A stretch of 64,000 nucleotides of DNA from the NCBI GenBank assembly GCA_038872535.1, contig JAVZJY010000001.1, positions 1 through 64,000 on the forward strand, in the 5' to 3' direction. The stretch is from JASEJA01 sp038872535 (GTDB taxonomy: Archaea; Thermoproteota; Bathyarchaeia; Bathyarchaeales; Bathycorpusculaceae). How positions within the stretch are numbered: the stretch's first letter is position 1; every line of letters starts with the position of its first letter. Below the pieces are notes generated by a model. It ran no database searches and had not been told where the DNA came from. It saw only the letters and a program-made list of their open reading frames with translations. This document shows, one piece after another, positions 1 through 8,739 of this stretch. Position numbers and translations under genes: made by a program.

Positions 1-67
1 TATCCTATTTTTAATCTTGGAAAACAAATATTTAAGCATCTTTAGAACCAATGATTTGGTCATCAGT

Positions 68-685
68 TCATGGTGGAACAAATCGTTGTGTTGGGTTCTC
101 TTTAAGCAGTTTTTTTAATTCTTGCAAAGAAAGACCAGTAATTTCATCTCCATATATGTCACATTTCACTTTACGATGCGCTTCTTCGGGACTTCGAACA
201 ATAACTTCGAATTTTTCCCCATTTGAAGACTCACAGTATATGTGGAAAGATGTCGCTTTCCTTCCTTGTTCAGTGATGTCGACCCATTCAGTTTTTGTTA
301 TATTGAAGCTATTTTGCTCCAAAGATTTTACAATAATCTTTGACTCATCATTATACACTATTACGTCTATGTCGCTTTGGCGGTGCGCAGTTCCACGCCA
401 AACACTTCCAACAAGAATGGGCTTGTATGATTTCAAAATTTCCATCAACTTTAAAGCTTCCTTTCGCCTTTGAATCAAACGTTCATCTCGTGACTTGCCC
501 TCGATTTCTTCTGCTATTTTGTCAAGTTCTTTTGCAACTTCAAGGTTTGTTGGAAGAAACTTAACTCCAAACGTTTTTGCCGCCTTCTGTTTGGCTTGTT
601 TGTATTCTTTTTCAATCCCAAAGTAAAGGAGATTAGCAGCTTCTCTTGCAACCTTCGTTCTTAAATCGTTAGAAACGCCTTTCAA
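68..685 (-). CDS. Minimal nucleotidyltransferase-domain protein
   Basis: A 205-residue protein whose middle (about residues 93-110) carries the nucleotidyltransferase-fold signature GSVWRGTAHRQSDIDV, that is GS, a helix, then the metal-binding DxD. The N-terminal 80 residues are predicted helical and charged. Members of this superfamily transfer a nucleotide to a protein, RNA or small molecule; the substrate here cannot be read from the sequence. The start is TTG at 685, preceded by GGTGGA three bases upstream. The gene lies just downstream of the glycosyltransferase on the same strand with a 22-bp gap, so the two may be co-transcribed. It could be an antitoxin-type MNT domain, but no HEPN partner is adjacent. 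Confidence 0.7.
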   Translation of the reverse strand: MKGVSNDLRTKVAREAANLLYFGIEKEYKQAKQKAAKTFGVKFLPTNLEVAKELDKIAEEIEGKSRDERLIQRRKEALKLMEILKSYKPILVGSVWRGTAHRQSDIDVIVYNDESKIIVKSLEQNSFNITKTEWVDITEQGRKATSFHIYCESSNGEKFEVIVRSPEEAHRKVKCDIYGDEITGLSLQELKKLLKENPTQRFVPP

Positions 686-707
686 GGATCCACCAATAAA
701 ATTTAGT

Positions 708-1958
708 TTAGCGCTTAATTATCTGTTCGTATAATTCAATTGTTTTTTGTGCTACCTTGTCCCATGTAAACTCGTTTAAAACTCTTTTTCTGCCATTATT
801 TCCAAGCCATTTCGCTTTCTCAGGATTTTCTAAAGCGCTGGTTATTCCCCACGCTATGTCTGCTGGATTATTTGGATTTATGTGAAAGCCACACTGCTCT
901 TCACCACATGGAACAACTATCTCTCGCATTCCACTTACGCCCGCTGCACCAACAACAACTGGACGCTTCATACTCATCGCTTCAAGAGCTACAATTCCGA
1001 AGGGTTCGTAAAGGCTTGGAAAAACTGCAACATCACAAGCAGCGTAGTGAAGAATACGCTCTTCTTCAGGAATAAAATCGAAATTAAATTTTACAGTGTC
1101 ATGCAACCTTATGGTTTTAACCAAGTTAACCAAGTAATCTTGTAAGTCACCAAGACCTACAATAACCAGTTTTGCTTTTGGTATTTTCTGTAAGACATGG
1201 GGCATAGCCATTATCAGTTTGTCAACACCCTTAACGCCCACAAGCCTCCCGAGAAAAAGAATCATAGGCTCGTCGTCTTTTATTCCATAAAAATCCCTTA
1301 TCTTCCTGACTTGTTCTGCATTCACGTTTTCTGGATTATACTTTTGCGGATCAACACCATTGTAACATACTTGAATTTTGTCTTTTGGGAACCCAAGCTT
1401 TGTAAGTTCATCTTTCATGGCGTAGGAGACTGTTATGATTAAGTCGGCTGCTTTAGCGCCATGAAGCTCAATGTTGCTTACAACTTCTGAACCGTTTCCA
1501 AGAGTTCGCCCTTTTTCTGTAGAATGAACATGGAATGCGAAGGGCAGCCCAACCTCTTTTTTAACGGTTATCCCACTTATGGCTGAAAGCCAATCATGCG
1601 CAATAACAATATCATACTTGAAATTCTCTTTTTTAATCAGCTCATTAACAAGTTTTGAAGCGCTAAGATAGTTATAGACGAGAATTTTAGAGAAAAGATG
1701 AATACCTCTGCCCCATTTTTTAACATCCTCTGCGAGAACATCGGGCAGAGAATCAGAAATGTCAATGTGTAATGGACGGTGAATTTCTATACCGCGCCAG
1801 ATTTCCCGTGTTGGAAGACTGCCTGCATCATCGTTCATTGTAAAAATCGTCACATCATGATCCATCAAAACAAACTTTCGTGTAATTTCAGCCGCATACG
1901 TCCCTAATCCACCAACAATTTTTGGCGGATACTCGTAAACCAACACAGCCATCTTCAT
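708..1958 (-). CDS. Glycosyltransferase family 4 (glycogen-synthase-like)
   Basis: A 416-residue GT-B glycosyltransferase. The N-terminal domain begins with the nucleotide-sugar acceptor loop GGLGTY (about residues 16-21); the C-terminal domain has FLGRL, then the retaining-enzyme signature EPFGIVALEAM with its two glutamates. This architecture is typical of GT4/GT5 enzymes making alpha-glucans, trehalose or glycosylated lipids from NDP-sugars in the cytoplasm. No signal peptide or membrane segment is visible. Two in-frame ATGs (codons 1 and 3) are possible starts. The divergent neighbour is a winged-helix DUF5752-like regulator, and FBP aldolase/phosphatase follows, which suits a role in storage or structural carbohydrate synthesis; the exact product is not determined. 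Confidence 0.82.
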   Translation of the reverse strand: MKMAVLVYEYPPKIVGGLGTYAAEITRKFVLMDHDVTIFTMNDDAGSLPTREIWRGIEIHRPLHIDISDSLPDVLAEDVKKWGRGIHLFSKILVYNYLSASKLVNELIKKENFKYDIVIAHDWLSAISGITVKKEVGLPFAFHVHSTEKGRTLGNGSEVVSNIELHGAKAADLIITVSYAMKDELTKLGFPKDKIQVCYNGVDPQKYNPENVNAEQVRKIRDFYGIKDDEPMILFLGRLVGVKGVDKLIMAMPHVLQKIPKAKLVIVGLGDLQDYLVNLVKTIRLHDTVKFNFDFIPEEERILHYAACDVAVFPSLYEPFGIVALEAMSMKRPVVVGAAGVSGMREIVVPCGEEQCGFHINPNNPADIAWGITSALENPEKAKWLGNNGRKRVLNEFTWDKVAQKTIELYEQIIKR

Positions 1959-2154
1959 TTATTTTCCACAGCCTGCCTCTACGTTTAACGGTGCTTATTG
2001 CTACTCAAACATCGCTTATTTATGTTTTCCACTTTAAATGGCATATACATTCATTTCACGCTTTTCAAAAGTTAGTTTAACTGTGGTTTGACTCTAAAAA
2101 GGAAAATTTGAAAAACCCAATGATGCATATAATAGTTAAAGGAGCACAAAATGA

Positions 2155-2709
2155 ATGAGCGTTTCACCTGTTAAAAGGTTAATTCTTGAAACCATGTGGA
2201 TGCTTAACAAGCCTGCTAAGGCTGCAGAAATAGCGAAGGAGGCGGGTTTGGGTTTTCCATCCGTTATGATGCACGTAATTGGACTCACTCGCATGGGATA
2301 TGCTGAAACAAATGAGAAGGGATATTATTCCATAACAGAGAAAGGTAAGAGGGCTCTCGGTTTTCCAGAAATAAGTAAAGAAAAGGCTGAAGAGATTTTG
2401 GCATATTTACCGATAGAAAAATCATTCCATTTTTATGCTGATATTGGAAAACCATTAAACGTTCACGCTGCAAGTCTCCAAGACTTCTGCGACAAAATTT
2501 CCAAGATTGATATAGCTTCAATAGAATTTCACCTTAATCGTGGAGATTTTGAAGCTTGGTTTATGGGGCTAGGCGATGTGGAACTGGCAAGGAAAACGCT
2601 TCTTCTTAAAGAACAGAAATTTTTTGGCGAAGAAATCCGCAAAAGGCTATATGAAATCGTGAAAAATCGATGCGAAGAGCTAACAAAAATAAGAAAGCAA
2701 CACTCATAA
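2155..2709 (+). CDS. Winged-helix protein with DUF5752-like domain
   Basis: A 184-residue protein. Residues 5-65 form a winged helix typical of archaeal regulators (PVKRLILETMWML, then a recognition helix, ending YYSITEKGKRAL). From about residue 85 the sequence FHFYADIGKPLNVHAASL followed by a FH..RGDFEAW motif matches my memory of DUF5752. The ATG at 2155 follows GGAG at 2141; an overlapping ATG at 2151 opens only a seven-codon frame. It is divergent from the glycosyltransferase with 196 bp between them, so control of that gene is plausible. The regulatory role is inferred from the winged helix only; the ligand of the C-terminal domain is unknown. Confidence 0.65.
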   Translation: MSVSPVKRLILETMWMLNKPAKAAEIAKEAGLGFPSVMMHVIGLTRMGYAETNEKGYYSITEKGKRALGFPEISKEKAEEILAYLPIEKSFHFYADIGKPLNVHAASLQDFCDKISKIDIASIEFHLNRGDFEAWFMGLGDVELARKTLLLKEQKFFGEEIRKRLYEIVKNRCEELTKIRKQHS

Positions 2710-2726
2710 CCAAAAAAGTTTAAAGC

Positions 2727-3848
2727 TTAGGCTGGCTTAAAGCGTCCCTTAAGTTTCTCCAGAATCTGCTGCAAAGTAGTATACTCCATTTCTTCAGGAC
2801 CCAGACGGGAAGGCTCAAACTCCCCCATACGTCTAAGCATAGAAGCATATTCCAAGGCTTCCTTTCTAGCCAAAGCAAAGGCTGGATCATCAAATAAATC
2901 AGCTATCATAGGTTTTCCATCATCTGTACTTGCAATTCTTCCATTTGCAACTTGAAAGCCTAACGCAACAATCCTTGGAGGGCCATCAAAGAGTGTACAT
3001 TTTGCATCCTTCAAGCCTACGGGCATTATGGGTCCCCAGTGGCTTCCGCGCATCCAACCCTCAACAAGGTAGCTGTGCATGAAAGGGACGAGAATCTCGC
3101 CAACGGCTGGTAACCCATGCTGGGCTCTTACAATCATAACTGGATCATCTTTTCCAACATATTTTCCAGCAATTTGCGAAAGCCGTGTTACGCTGCCCAC
3201 CGCACATATTAGTTCGTCTCGCGCCCGCCAAACACGTGAAATCATGTAACGCTGAACCGTTCCAATCAAGGCTATTAATTCGTATATTTCCTCTGGACAT
3301 TTAAGCACAACACTCTTGTTTTCAATAGTGTCTAATACTTCAAATTTGAATCCGCCAGCCATGCTTGGGTCTATCACTAATCCCGCAGTATTCATGGGAT
3401 CAGCGAAAATGCGGAAAATTGGAAAGTTAAATGCCCCACCAGAAGTTTTGTCAGCAGCAAAAACAACTATTGGATCGGAGCCTCTCTCTTCTATTTCCAT
3501 TTCAGCAACGCCCGGTCCCATTCCACGAATGTTTCCGCTGAAAGCCGTCTTCAATATATCTTGCCCAGCACCATACAATTTCAATTCTAAAGCTTTGTCT
3601 GCAGCTTCTCGGAAGGTGTCCCATGCAAGTTTATGAATGGCAGGGTTGGATTCGCCCTTTTCATGCACCATAAGCAGTTGAAGGTCATCTCCAACATTGA
3701 AAACGTAATAACTATTTATCAAACCCTCTTCCTTCATCGCCCTAAGATTTTTCTCAGCAACATTGAGAAGCGGTTTCGGAACCACATGATGACCTGCTAA
3801 AGAACCTACATCACATTTAATTAGGGAAATTGTGGTTTTCTTGGACAT
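2727..3848 (-). CDS. fbp: Fructose-1,6-bisphosphate aldolase/phosphatase
   Basis: A 373-residue bifunctional archaeal FBPA/P, which condenses triose phosphates to fructose 1,6-bisphosphate and dephosphorylates it to fructose 6-phosphate, making gluconeogenesis one-way. Diagnostic segments are the N-terminal ISLIKCDVGSLAGH with metal-binding Asp, the FGSG-type middle region replaced by GAGQDILKTAFSGN, and the late YLVEGW and FDGPPR motifs that form the active site. Length is normal for the family. An upstream in-frame GTG at 3857 is possible, but ATG at 3848 sits downstream of GGTTGAGTGA and gives the expected N-terminus MSKKTTISL. The gene converges on the DUF5752-like regulator with 17 bp between stops. 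Confidence 0.93.
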   Translation of the reverse strand: MSKKTTISLIKCDVGSLAGHHVVPKPLLNVAEKNLRAMKEEGLINSYYVFNVGDDLQLLMVHEKGESNPAIHKLAWDTFREAADKALELKLYGAGQDILKTAFSGNIRGMGPGVAEMEIEERGSDPIVVFAADKTSGGAFNFPIFRIFADPMNTAGLVIDPSMAGGFKFEVLDTIENKSVVLKCPEEIYELIALIGTVQRYMISRVWRARDELICAVGSVTRLSQIAGKYVGKDDPVMIVRAQHGLPAVGEILVPFMHSYLVEGWMRGSHWGPIMPVGLKDAKCTLFDGPPRIVALGFQVANGRIASTDDGKPMIADLFDDPAFALARKEALEYASMLRRMGEFEPSRLGPEEMEYTTLQQILEKLKGRFKPA

Positions 3849-3972
3849 ATAAATCACTCAACCAAGTTTCGGTTTAGAGTTAGCCTATAACTTTTAAAAG
3901 ACTTACGAAAGAAAACCCAAAAATAAACCATACAATAATAAACTTTCAGCAACCAAGCAAGGAAGGGTTCTT

Positions 3973-4473
3973 ATGGAGAAGTTGAGGGTCATATCTGTAA
4001 AAATACCAGAAGAAGTCTACAAAGAAATGCTTTTACGCGTCCCAGAGGGCGAAAGAAGCAATTTTGTCCGCGACGCTATTGTTGAGAAGCTTCAAAAAAC
4101 ACCTAAACCAGACAAAATTCTCGAATTAGAACAAAGACTTTCCAGAATAGAGAGAGAATTTTCAGAAATAAGAAAGTACCTCGCAGACTTAGAATTACTC
4201 ACGTATGAAAAGGGAAAAACTAATCCTCACACATTTTGTGCAGATGAAACAGACCAAAAAATCATAGACTACCTAATCCACTACAAAGGAGCAACCACCC
4301 CAGAACTAGCAGAATACCTAAAAACAAACAGATGGCTAATTCTAAACAGACTTAGAAAAATAGAAAAAGCATCAAAAAAACAGCTTGGAAAATCCATAAT
4401 AGAATATTACGCAGGAGAAAAATCTGGCAAGAAAAAAGCATGGTGGATAAACGAAGAACTAATCGAAACATAA
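3973..4473 (+). CDS. RHH plus winged-helix type regulator
   Basis: A 166-residue protein. Residues 1-40 (LRVISVKIPEEVYKEML, then RSNFVRDAIVEKL) look like a ribbon-helix-helix DNA-binding unit; residues 45-75 are a predicted coiled coil (EQRLSRIEREFSEIRKYL); residues 90-160 resemble a winged helix (IIDYLIHYKGATTPELAEYL, then a recognition helix). The combination suggests a dimeric DNA-binding regulator. It starts at ATG 3973 with GGAAGG about ten bases upstream and lies 37 bp before tRNA-Arg(CCG). No target is visible from context. Function is inferred from fold patterns only. Confidence 0.6.
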   Translation: MEKLRVISVKIPEEVYKEMLLRVPEGERSNFVRDAIVEKLQKTPKPDKILELEQRLSRIEREFSEIRKYLADLELLTYEKGKTNPHTFCADETDQKIIDYLIHYKGATTPELAEYLKTNRWLILNRLRKIEKASKKQLGKSIIEYYAGEKSGKKKAWWINEELIET

Positions 4474-4541
4474 CAACTAATTTTAGACACGTTAACCTAT
4501 TTCACAAATGGGCCCGTAGCCCAGTATGGATCAAGGCGCCG

Positions 4542-4568
4542 AACCACAATACGCTAAAAGGTGCGCAA
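4542..4568 (+). other. Non-canonical tRNA intron (position 29/30)
   Basis: 27 nt. The flanks fold into a bulge-helix-bulge: central helix GCGC (4536-4539) with GCGC (4563-4566), 3-nt bulges CGA (4540-4542) and AAG (4567-4569), and an intron stem ACC (4543-4545) with GGT (4560-4562). Cutting after the second base of each bulge, the usual archaeal endonuclease position, removes exactly the bases needed to form the anticodon stem. Confidence 0.85.
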
Positions 4569-4576
4569 GCCTCCGG

Positions 4577-4594
4577 ACGCTTCAGAAGGAAGAA
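4577..4594 (+). other. Canonical tRNA intron (position 37/38)
   Basis: 18 nt between G37 (4576) and A38 (4595). Removal closes a 7-base anticodon loop over the stem CCGGC/GCCGG. The bulge-helix-bulge is weak: the central helix CTCC (4571-4574) with GAAG (4589-4592) has one C-A mismatch, so the borders are less certain than for the first intron. Confidence 0.7.
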
Positions 4595-4746
4595 AGCCGG
4601 AGAACAGGGGTTCAAATCCCCTCGGGCCCGCTACTTGCTTTCGCTTTTTGACTTTTCGATTTCTTTTGTCTGTGCAAACTTATGTTAAGCTTAAAAGTAG
4701 AAAATGTAATAGGAATGCTTCAATTGTTATGGAAAGAGGGAACGTA

Positions 4747-6092
4747 ATGAAAGTCGATCCATTTTTAGTTGAACGGTTCATAGGGGCTTATGAACATGAC
4801 GTGGAGGTGAATCTCGCAGAGACTTGTGTTGATCCGTTCACATTGAGTGAGTTTCTGTCCCTCATGGGTCGAGAGAATTTTCTCGAGGAGTTTAANNNNN
4901 NNNNNNNNNNNNNNNNNNNNNNNNNNNNNNNNNNNNNNNNNNNNNNNNNNNNNNNNNNNNNNNNNNNNNNNNNNNNNNNNNNNNNNNNNNNNNNGTTGAA
5001 CGGTTCATAGGGGCTTATGAACATGACGTGGAGGTGAATCTCGCAGAGACTTGTGTTGATCCGTTCACATTGAGTGAGTTTCTGTCCCTCATGGGTCGAG
5101 AGAATTTTCTCGAGGAGTTTAAGGGAACACAATTAACCTATGGCTTTGTTGACGGATCTCCCGATCTCCGACAAGGAATTGCAAATCTGTACGCTCATAT
5201 GGAGCCTGAGAATATTCTCATTGCTGGTGGAGCCATTGGCGCAAATTTTCTTGTTTTTTACACTCTTGTTGAACCAGGCGACACGGTTATTTCCATATTC
5301 CCTGCCTATCAACAATTGTACAGTGTGGCTAAATCTTTTGGTGCCGAAGTTAAGTTGCTACAGTTACGTGAGAAAAATCTGTGGTTGCCAGATATTAATG
5401 AATTGTCTGAACTTGTTGATGACAAAACCAAGCTTATCGTACTCAATAATCCGCACAACCCCACAGGAAGCCTCATTGATGCCAATCTTCTTCAGAAGAT
5501 TTGCACCATTGCGGAAGATGCCGGTGCGTATTTACTCTGTGACGAAACGTATAGGGATCTTTACATAAGGCCAGATGATTTTGTTCCTTCAGCAGTGGAT
5601 ATCAGCGAGAGAGCCATTGCAACTGGATCCTTTTCTAAGGCTTTTTCGCTCACGGGCTTACGGCTAGGATGGATAGCTGCCAACAAACAAGTAATCGGTG
5701 AATGTAAACTTCACAGGGATTATACAACAATTAGCAATGGTTTAATAGATGACGCTCTTGCAACTCTTGCAATGAAACATGTAGACCGAATATACGAACG
5801 TAGCCTAAAAATTATCCGTGGCAACTATAAGATCCTTTCACAATGGATTGAAGATGAACCGTTAATTGATTGGTTTCCTCCAAGAGCAGGAAGCATTGCT
5901 TTCCTTCGGTACAACCTTAATATGCCTTCTGAAGATCTTTGTCTTCGTCTCATTCGAGAAAAGGGAACGCTGCTTGTTCCAGGCTCATGCTTTGGGATGG
6001 AAGGGTATCTGCGAATCGGTTATGGATGCAAAACCGAAGCTTTAAAAGAAGGCTTGTCACGATTCAAAGACTTCTTAAATTCTTATCGCTAA
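4747..6092 (+). CDS. Class I/II aminotransferase, broken by an assembly gap
   Basis: A PLP-dependent fold-type I aminotransferase. After the gap the protein is intact: the NPHNPTG segment, DETYRD and the Schiff-base lysine in SFSKAFSLTGLRLGW. The start is ATG at 4747, seven bases after GAGG. Coding sequence 4768-4895 is repeated exactly at 4995-5122 on the other side of 99 N, and the two halves are in different frames (227 bp offset, not a multiple of three). Joining 4747-4895 directly to 5123-6092 gives one continuous reading frame of about 372 codons, the normal family length. Substrate cannot be assigned; the family includes amino-acid transaminases and related enzymes. The gene is probably intact in the organism. 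Confidence 0.8.
4768..5122. repeat. Perfect 128-bp direct duplication around the gap (artefact)
   Basis: Bases 4768-4895 and 4995-5122 are identical over 128 bp. Both encode the same stretch of the aminotransferase N-terminus (from VERFIGAYEH to ENFLEEF). Zero divergence and exact abutment on the N run point to unmerged contig ends and not to a biological repeat. Confidence 0.95.
4896..4994. other. Assembly gap (99 N)
   Basis: Run of 99 undetermined bases inside the aminotransferase gene, flanked by identical sequence on both sides. It marks a scaffold join of two contigs whose ends overlap. Confidence 0.99.
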
Positions 6093-6190
6093 AACAAAAA
6101 GGTGTTTAAAACTCTCTGAGCTTGCTGCATGGACTTTAAATGTTTTCGCTAACTTTGCTTACAAGAACGTTTTGACAAGGCTAGTAATGG

Positions 6191-6727
6191 TTAACTGTGT
6201 AACTTAGCGAGAATTTCGCTTTCAATTGGGTCTTCGTCAATCTTGAAGGTTTCTGGTTCTTCTATTCTTAATATAGCTTTCAAGGCTTCTGGGTCAAGTC
6301 CATGCACAAGTCTAAGTATTTCTTTCTTAGCCGACTCCAAATGGTTTTTGTGAATTTCATTATTTTTGTGCAGGGCTCCGGCTAGGGGGCATATTTTTTC
6401 CATTTTTAAATACCACTCAATTTTTTGGGTTTGCTTGTTTATGTCGAAGGTTATTGGTCCCGCTACGCAAGTTTCTGGTTTTACGGGATGAACTTTGCAT
6501 TTTCTTGTCTGTTTATCATAGAATACGCAGTATCCTTCAGCATCTTCCCTTGGAAAAGTGTACATTGTTTTGGTAAATGGATTTTGAATGGGAATTCTCT
6601 GCTCTTTTAAATATTCTTCTATAATTTTTCTACGCTCATTTGTTATTGGAGGTCTTGCGTTCTTGCAACAACTAATTTTGCACTTGTTGCAAACGGCAAA
6701 AAAGTCATTTTGTCTTTTGCTGTTCAT
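6191..6727 (-). CDS. YkgJ-type cysteine-cluster protein
   Basis: A 178-residue member of the YkgJ (CxxCxxxCC) zinc- or iron-chelating domain family. Visible ligands are CNKCKISCC near residue 15, then CVFYD, KCKVHPVKPETC around residues 68-88 and a late C in KICPLAG. The family is often linked to metal handling or Fe-S proteins, but its biochemistry is undefined. It follows the GCS2-like ligase on the same strand with a 17-bp gap and a good ribosome site (GGAG eight bases before ATG), so the two are probably one operon. Confidence 0.8.
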   Translation of the reverse strand: MNSKRQNDFFAVCNKCKISCCKNARPPITNERRKIIEEYLKEQRIPIQNPFTKTMYTFPREDAEGYCVFYDKQTRKCKVHPVKPETCVAGPITFDINKQTQKIEWYLKMEKICPLAGALHKNNEIHKNHLESAKKEILRLVHGLDPEALKAILRIEEPETFKIDEDPIESEILAKLHS

Positions 6728-6744
6728 TATAGGTTCTCCAGTGT

Positions 6745-7953
6745 TTAGAAGTAAGGTTGATTATTCATAAGGCTTTTTATAAGATTTGAGTAAACACTGA
6801 CGATGGCTTCTTTTAAATCTGTTCTTTGAGCCTTCCTTTGAACTCTTTCCTTTATAATATCTGAGAGGTTGCCACCTTCTATTCTTTTCTGTATTAGCGG
6901 AAGGTATTTCTTTTCCTCTTTTGAAGCATTTTCGCAAGCAATTTTGAAAAAGTGTTCGCACACTTGTTTAGCAGTTTTTCCTTTTGGATGCGAGACTTTT
7001 GCGTTTAATCCATTGGCTATGACTGAATTAAGGTCTTTCACGAGAGCTTCATGCGGTAAAAGATTTGGTTCACCCTTCATCAATCCTCTTAATAGCGCCC
7101 TTATGAAGCAGCTTAAAGCCACGTCTGATTGGACGCATTCTTGTTCATCCATGATTCTTATTTCAATGGCTTTTCTGTCGAATCGGAAAATTGCGCCGCG
7201 GGAGTTAACCCAGTCCTTGTGAAGAAGGCATTTGTCTGCGCTTCGGTTGGCTAATTCCGTGGAGTATTTTTCTATGATTTCTTTTCTGTACTGTTTGAAA
7301 GAGTATATGTATTCTGGGATTACATCTCCGGTTACTGAATTTACTTCCTTTTGGTTTGTCATGTAAAAGTGTAATCTGTTATCAATGTAAGCGCCAAATT
7401 TTCCTTCGTAGAGGGGTGATGATGCTGATATTGCTGGTAAATATGTGCAGATTTCCGCTAGAACATTATGCATCAAAATTGCTTGTTTCTCCTTAAAGTA
7501 TGGAATGTTTAGTTGGAAGCTTTGAATGTTTAACCATCCATGCTGTTTAAGGTTGAAGATTTTGCTGTAAGCTTGGTAAATCTGTCTGTGACGGTGAGGC
7601 CAAACCATGGTTTCTTCAAGTGCAAGTAGAGGATGCATTCCTGTTCCGAGGAGATGCGCCCCATATTTACTTTCCAGAAAATCGCCAATAGTTAAAACTG
7701 CTTCATGCATGGTTTCTTCGAATTTTTCTGGCGACTTAAATGGCATATTGGGTTTAATTTCCATAACATGTAGCTGAAGTTCCTTGCCAAATGTGAAGTT
7801 GGGTTGTTCTACAAAGTTTACAATTCGCCCGTGAAAATCTTTTATGACTTTGTCCATTATTGGTAATGCTTTTAACTCTCCGTTAACCAGTGAAAATTCA
7901 TGTTCTGGACCCAACACTTCTAGGGTTTTGTACGTATACTGTTCCTCTTTCAT
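6745..7953 (-). CDS. GCS2-like carboxylate-amine ligase
   Basis: A 402-residue protein resembling the glutamate-cysteine ligase 2 / YbdK family of ATP-dependent carboxylate-amine ligases (glutamine-synthetase fold). Family-type features are the start LGPEHEFSLVNGEL, the GTGMHPLL segment near residue 105, the HRQIYQ helix, and the late Arg-rich strand AIEIRIMDEQE. These enzymes join the carboxylate of Glu or a related acid to an amine. It is divergently transcribed from an RLAN/ATP-grasp pair across 93 bp and followed by a YkgJ-like protein, a context that suggests a peptide-ligating pathway and not plain glutathione synthesis. The substrate is unknown. Confidence 0.8.
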   Translation of the reverse strand: MKEEQYTYKTLEVLGPEHEFSLVNGELKALPIMDKVIKDFHGRIVNFVEQPNFTFGKELQLHVMEIKPNMPFKSPEKFEETMHEAVLTIGDFLESKYGAHLLGTGMHPLLALEETMVWPHRHRQIYQAYSKIFNLKQHGWLNIQSFQLNIPYFKEKQAILMHNVLAEICTYLPAISASSPLYEGKFGAYIDNRLHFYMTNQKEVNSVTGDVIPEYIYSFKQYRKEIIEKYSTELANRSADKCLLHKDWVNSRGAIFRFDRKAIEIRIMDEQECVQSDVALSCFIRALLRGLMKGEPNLLPHEALVKDLNSVIANGLNAKVSHPKGKTAKQVCEHFFKIACENASKEEKKYLPLIQKRIEGGNLSDIIKERVQRKAQRTDLKEAIVSVYSNLIKSLMNNQPYF

Positions 7954-8046
7954 TCTATTTTGTTCTGAAATATGAATATAAAAATACAGTTAATTTTAAA
8001 TATGACTGAAGCAATACCGAGCATTCAATAATCTGGTGTTACATGC

Positions 8047-8739
8047 GTGTTGGTCGTATCAAACATCGACCTAACGACAAATTTGCCCATTATGAAACCG
8101 TCGACTTTCCTTGAATCGTCAGTTAAAGACTTCACTCTCAACATAAACAATGACTATCGATATTTAAAAACTGGATATTATGTTTCATTACATGCGGAGG
8201 TTCTAGGCAATCCTGTTATTCCACCAAGCGAAAACATTATAGACGCTTATAGAACGCCTCTTCTTCTGCTTAGGGCTTCAAAGGCTGAAATTCCAACAAT
8301 TCCCTACATAGTAACCGATTCGGTGAAGCAAATAATTTCTCAGTTCAATTTTCCAGTTGTTATTTTTGCTGTCAACCCATTCTCCTATGATGGGTACAAA
8401 ATCGCAAAAAATAGAAGCGCCCTTTACAGAGCCATGAAAAGTTTGGGTATGAACTACAAATTTGATGTTTGTGCGCAACCCCTAAGAGGAAACATGTTAT
8501 CATTCAAATCCATCTTTGGAAAATGCGATTTAGAAGGAGATATAGCGAAAATTTCAGCTAAAGTTTACGAAGTGTTTAAGATACCTATTTGCAAATTGCA
8601 TGTGCAATGCATCGAAAAAGAAGTGTACTTGTGTGGTCTCCAACCATTAAAAAAAGAAGAAATAACTGCACAAGATTTAAGGATAATTTCTGGCGAAGTT
8701 TCTCGAATTTTTGAAAATGGTGACCACTTAATTGTCTAG
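8047..8739 (+). CDS. Stand-alone RLAN (RimK-like N-terminal) domain protein
   Basis: A 230-residue protein whose segment YRYLKTGYYVSLHAEVLG (about residues 38-55) followed by NPVIPP matches the RLAN domain normally fused in front of RimK-type ATP-grasp ligases. It starts at GTG 8047 with GGTG eight bases upstream and ends inside the next gene (8-bp overlap), which encodes the ATP-grasp half. So the usual single polypeptide is split here into two translationally coupled genes. The domain is thought to bind substrate or mediate specificity; no catalytic residues can be named. Confidence 0.75.
   Translation: MLVVSNIDLTTNLPIMKPSTFLESSVKDFTLNINNDYRYLKTGYYVSLHAEVLGNPVIPPSENIIDAYRTPLLLLRASKAEIPTIPYIVTDSVKQIISQFNFPVVIFAVNPFSYDGYKIAKNRSALYRAMKSLGMNYKFDVCAQPLRGNMLSFKSIFGKCDLEGDIAKISAKVYEVFKIPICKLHVQCIEKEVYLCGLQPLKKEEITAQDLRIISGEVSRIFENGDHLIV

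Larger units (their letters stand above)
4510..4630 (+). tRNA. tRNA-Arg(CCG) with two introns
   Basis: Acceptor strands GGGCCCG (4510-4516) and CGGGCCC (4623-4629) pair fully; discriminator G at 4630; T arm AGGGG-TTCAAAT-CCCCT at 4606-4622. The anticodon stem CCGGC/GCCGG and loop CTCCGGA (anticodon CCG at 4573-4575) appear only after removal of 4542-4568 and 4577-4594, giving a 76-nt tRNA. The first intron lies at position 29/30 and is bounded by a clean bulge-helix-bulge; the second is at the canonical 37/38 site. CCA is not encoded. Identity follows from the anticodon and from similarity to the intronless tRNA-Arg(GCG) at 17682-17757, which has the same acceptor stem. Confidence 0.9.

Noticed and set aside
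4768..5122. 128-bp direct repeat as a mobile-element or gene duplication signal
   Set aside because: Zero divergence and exact abutment on an N run point to contig-end overlap.
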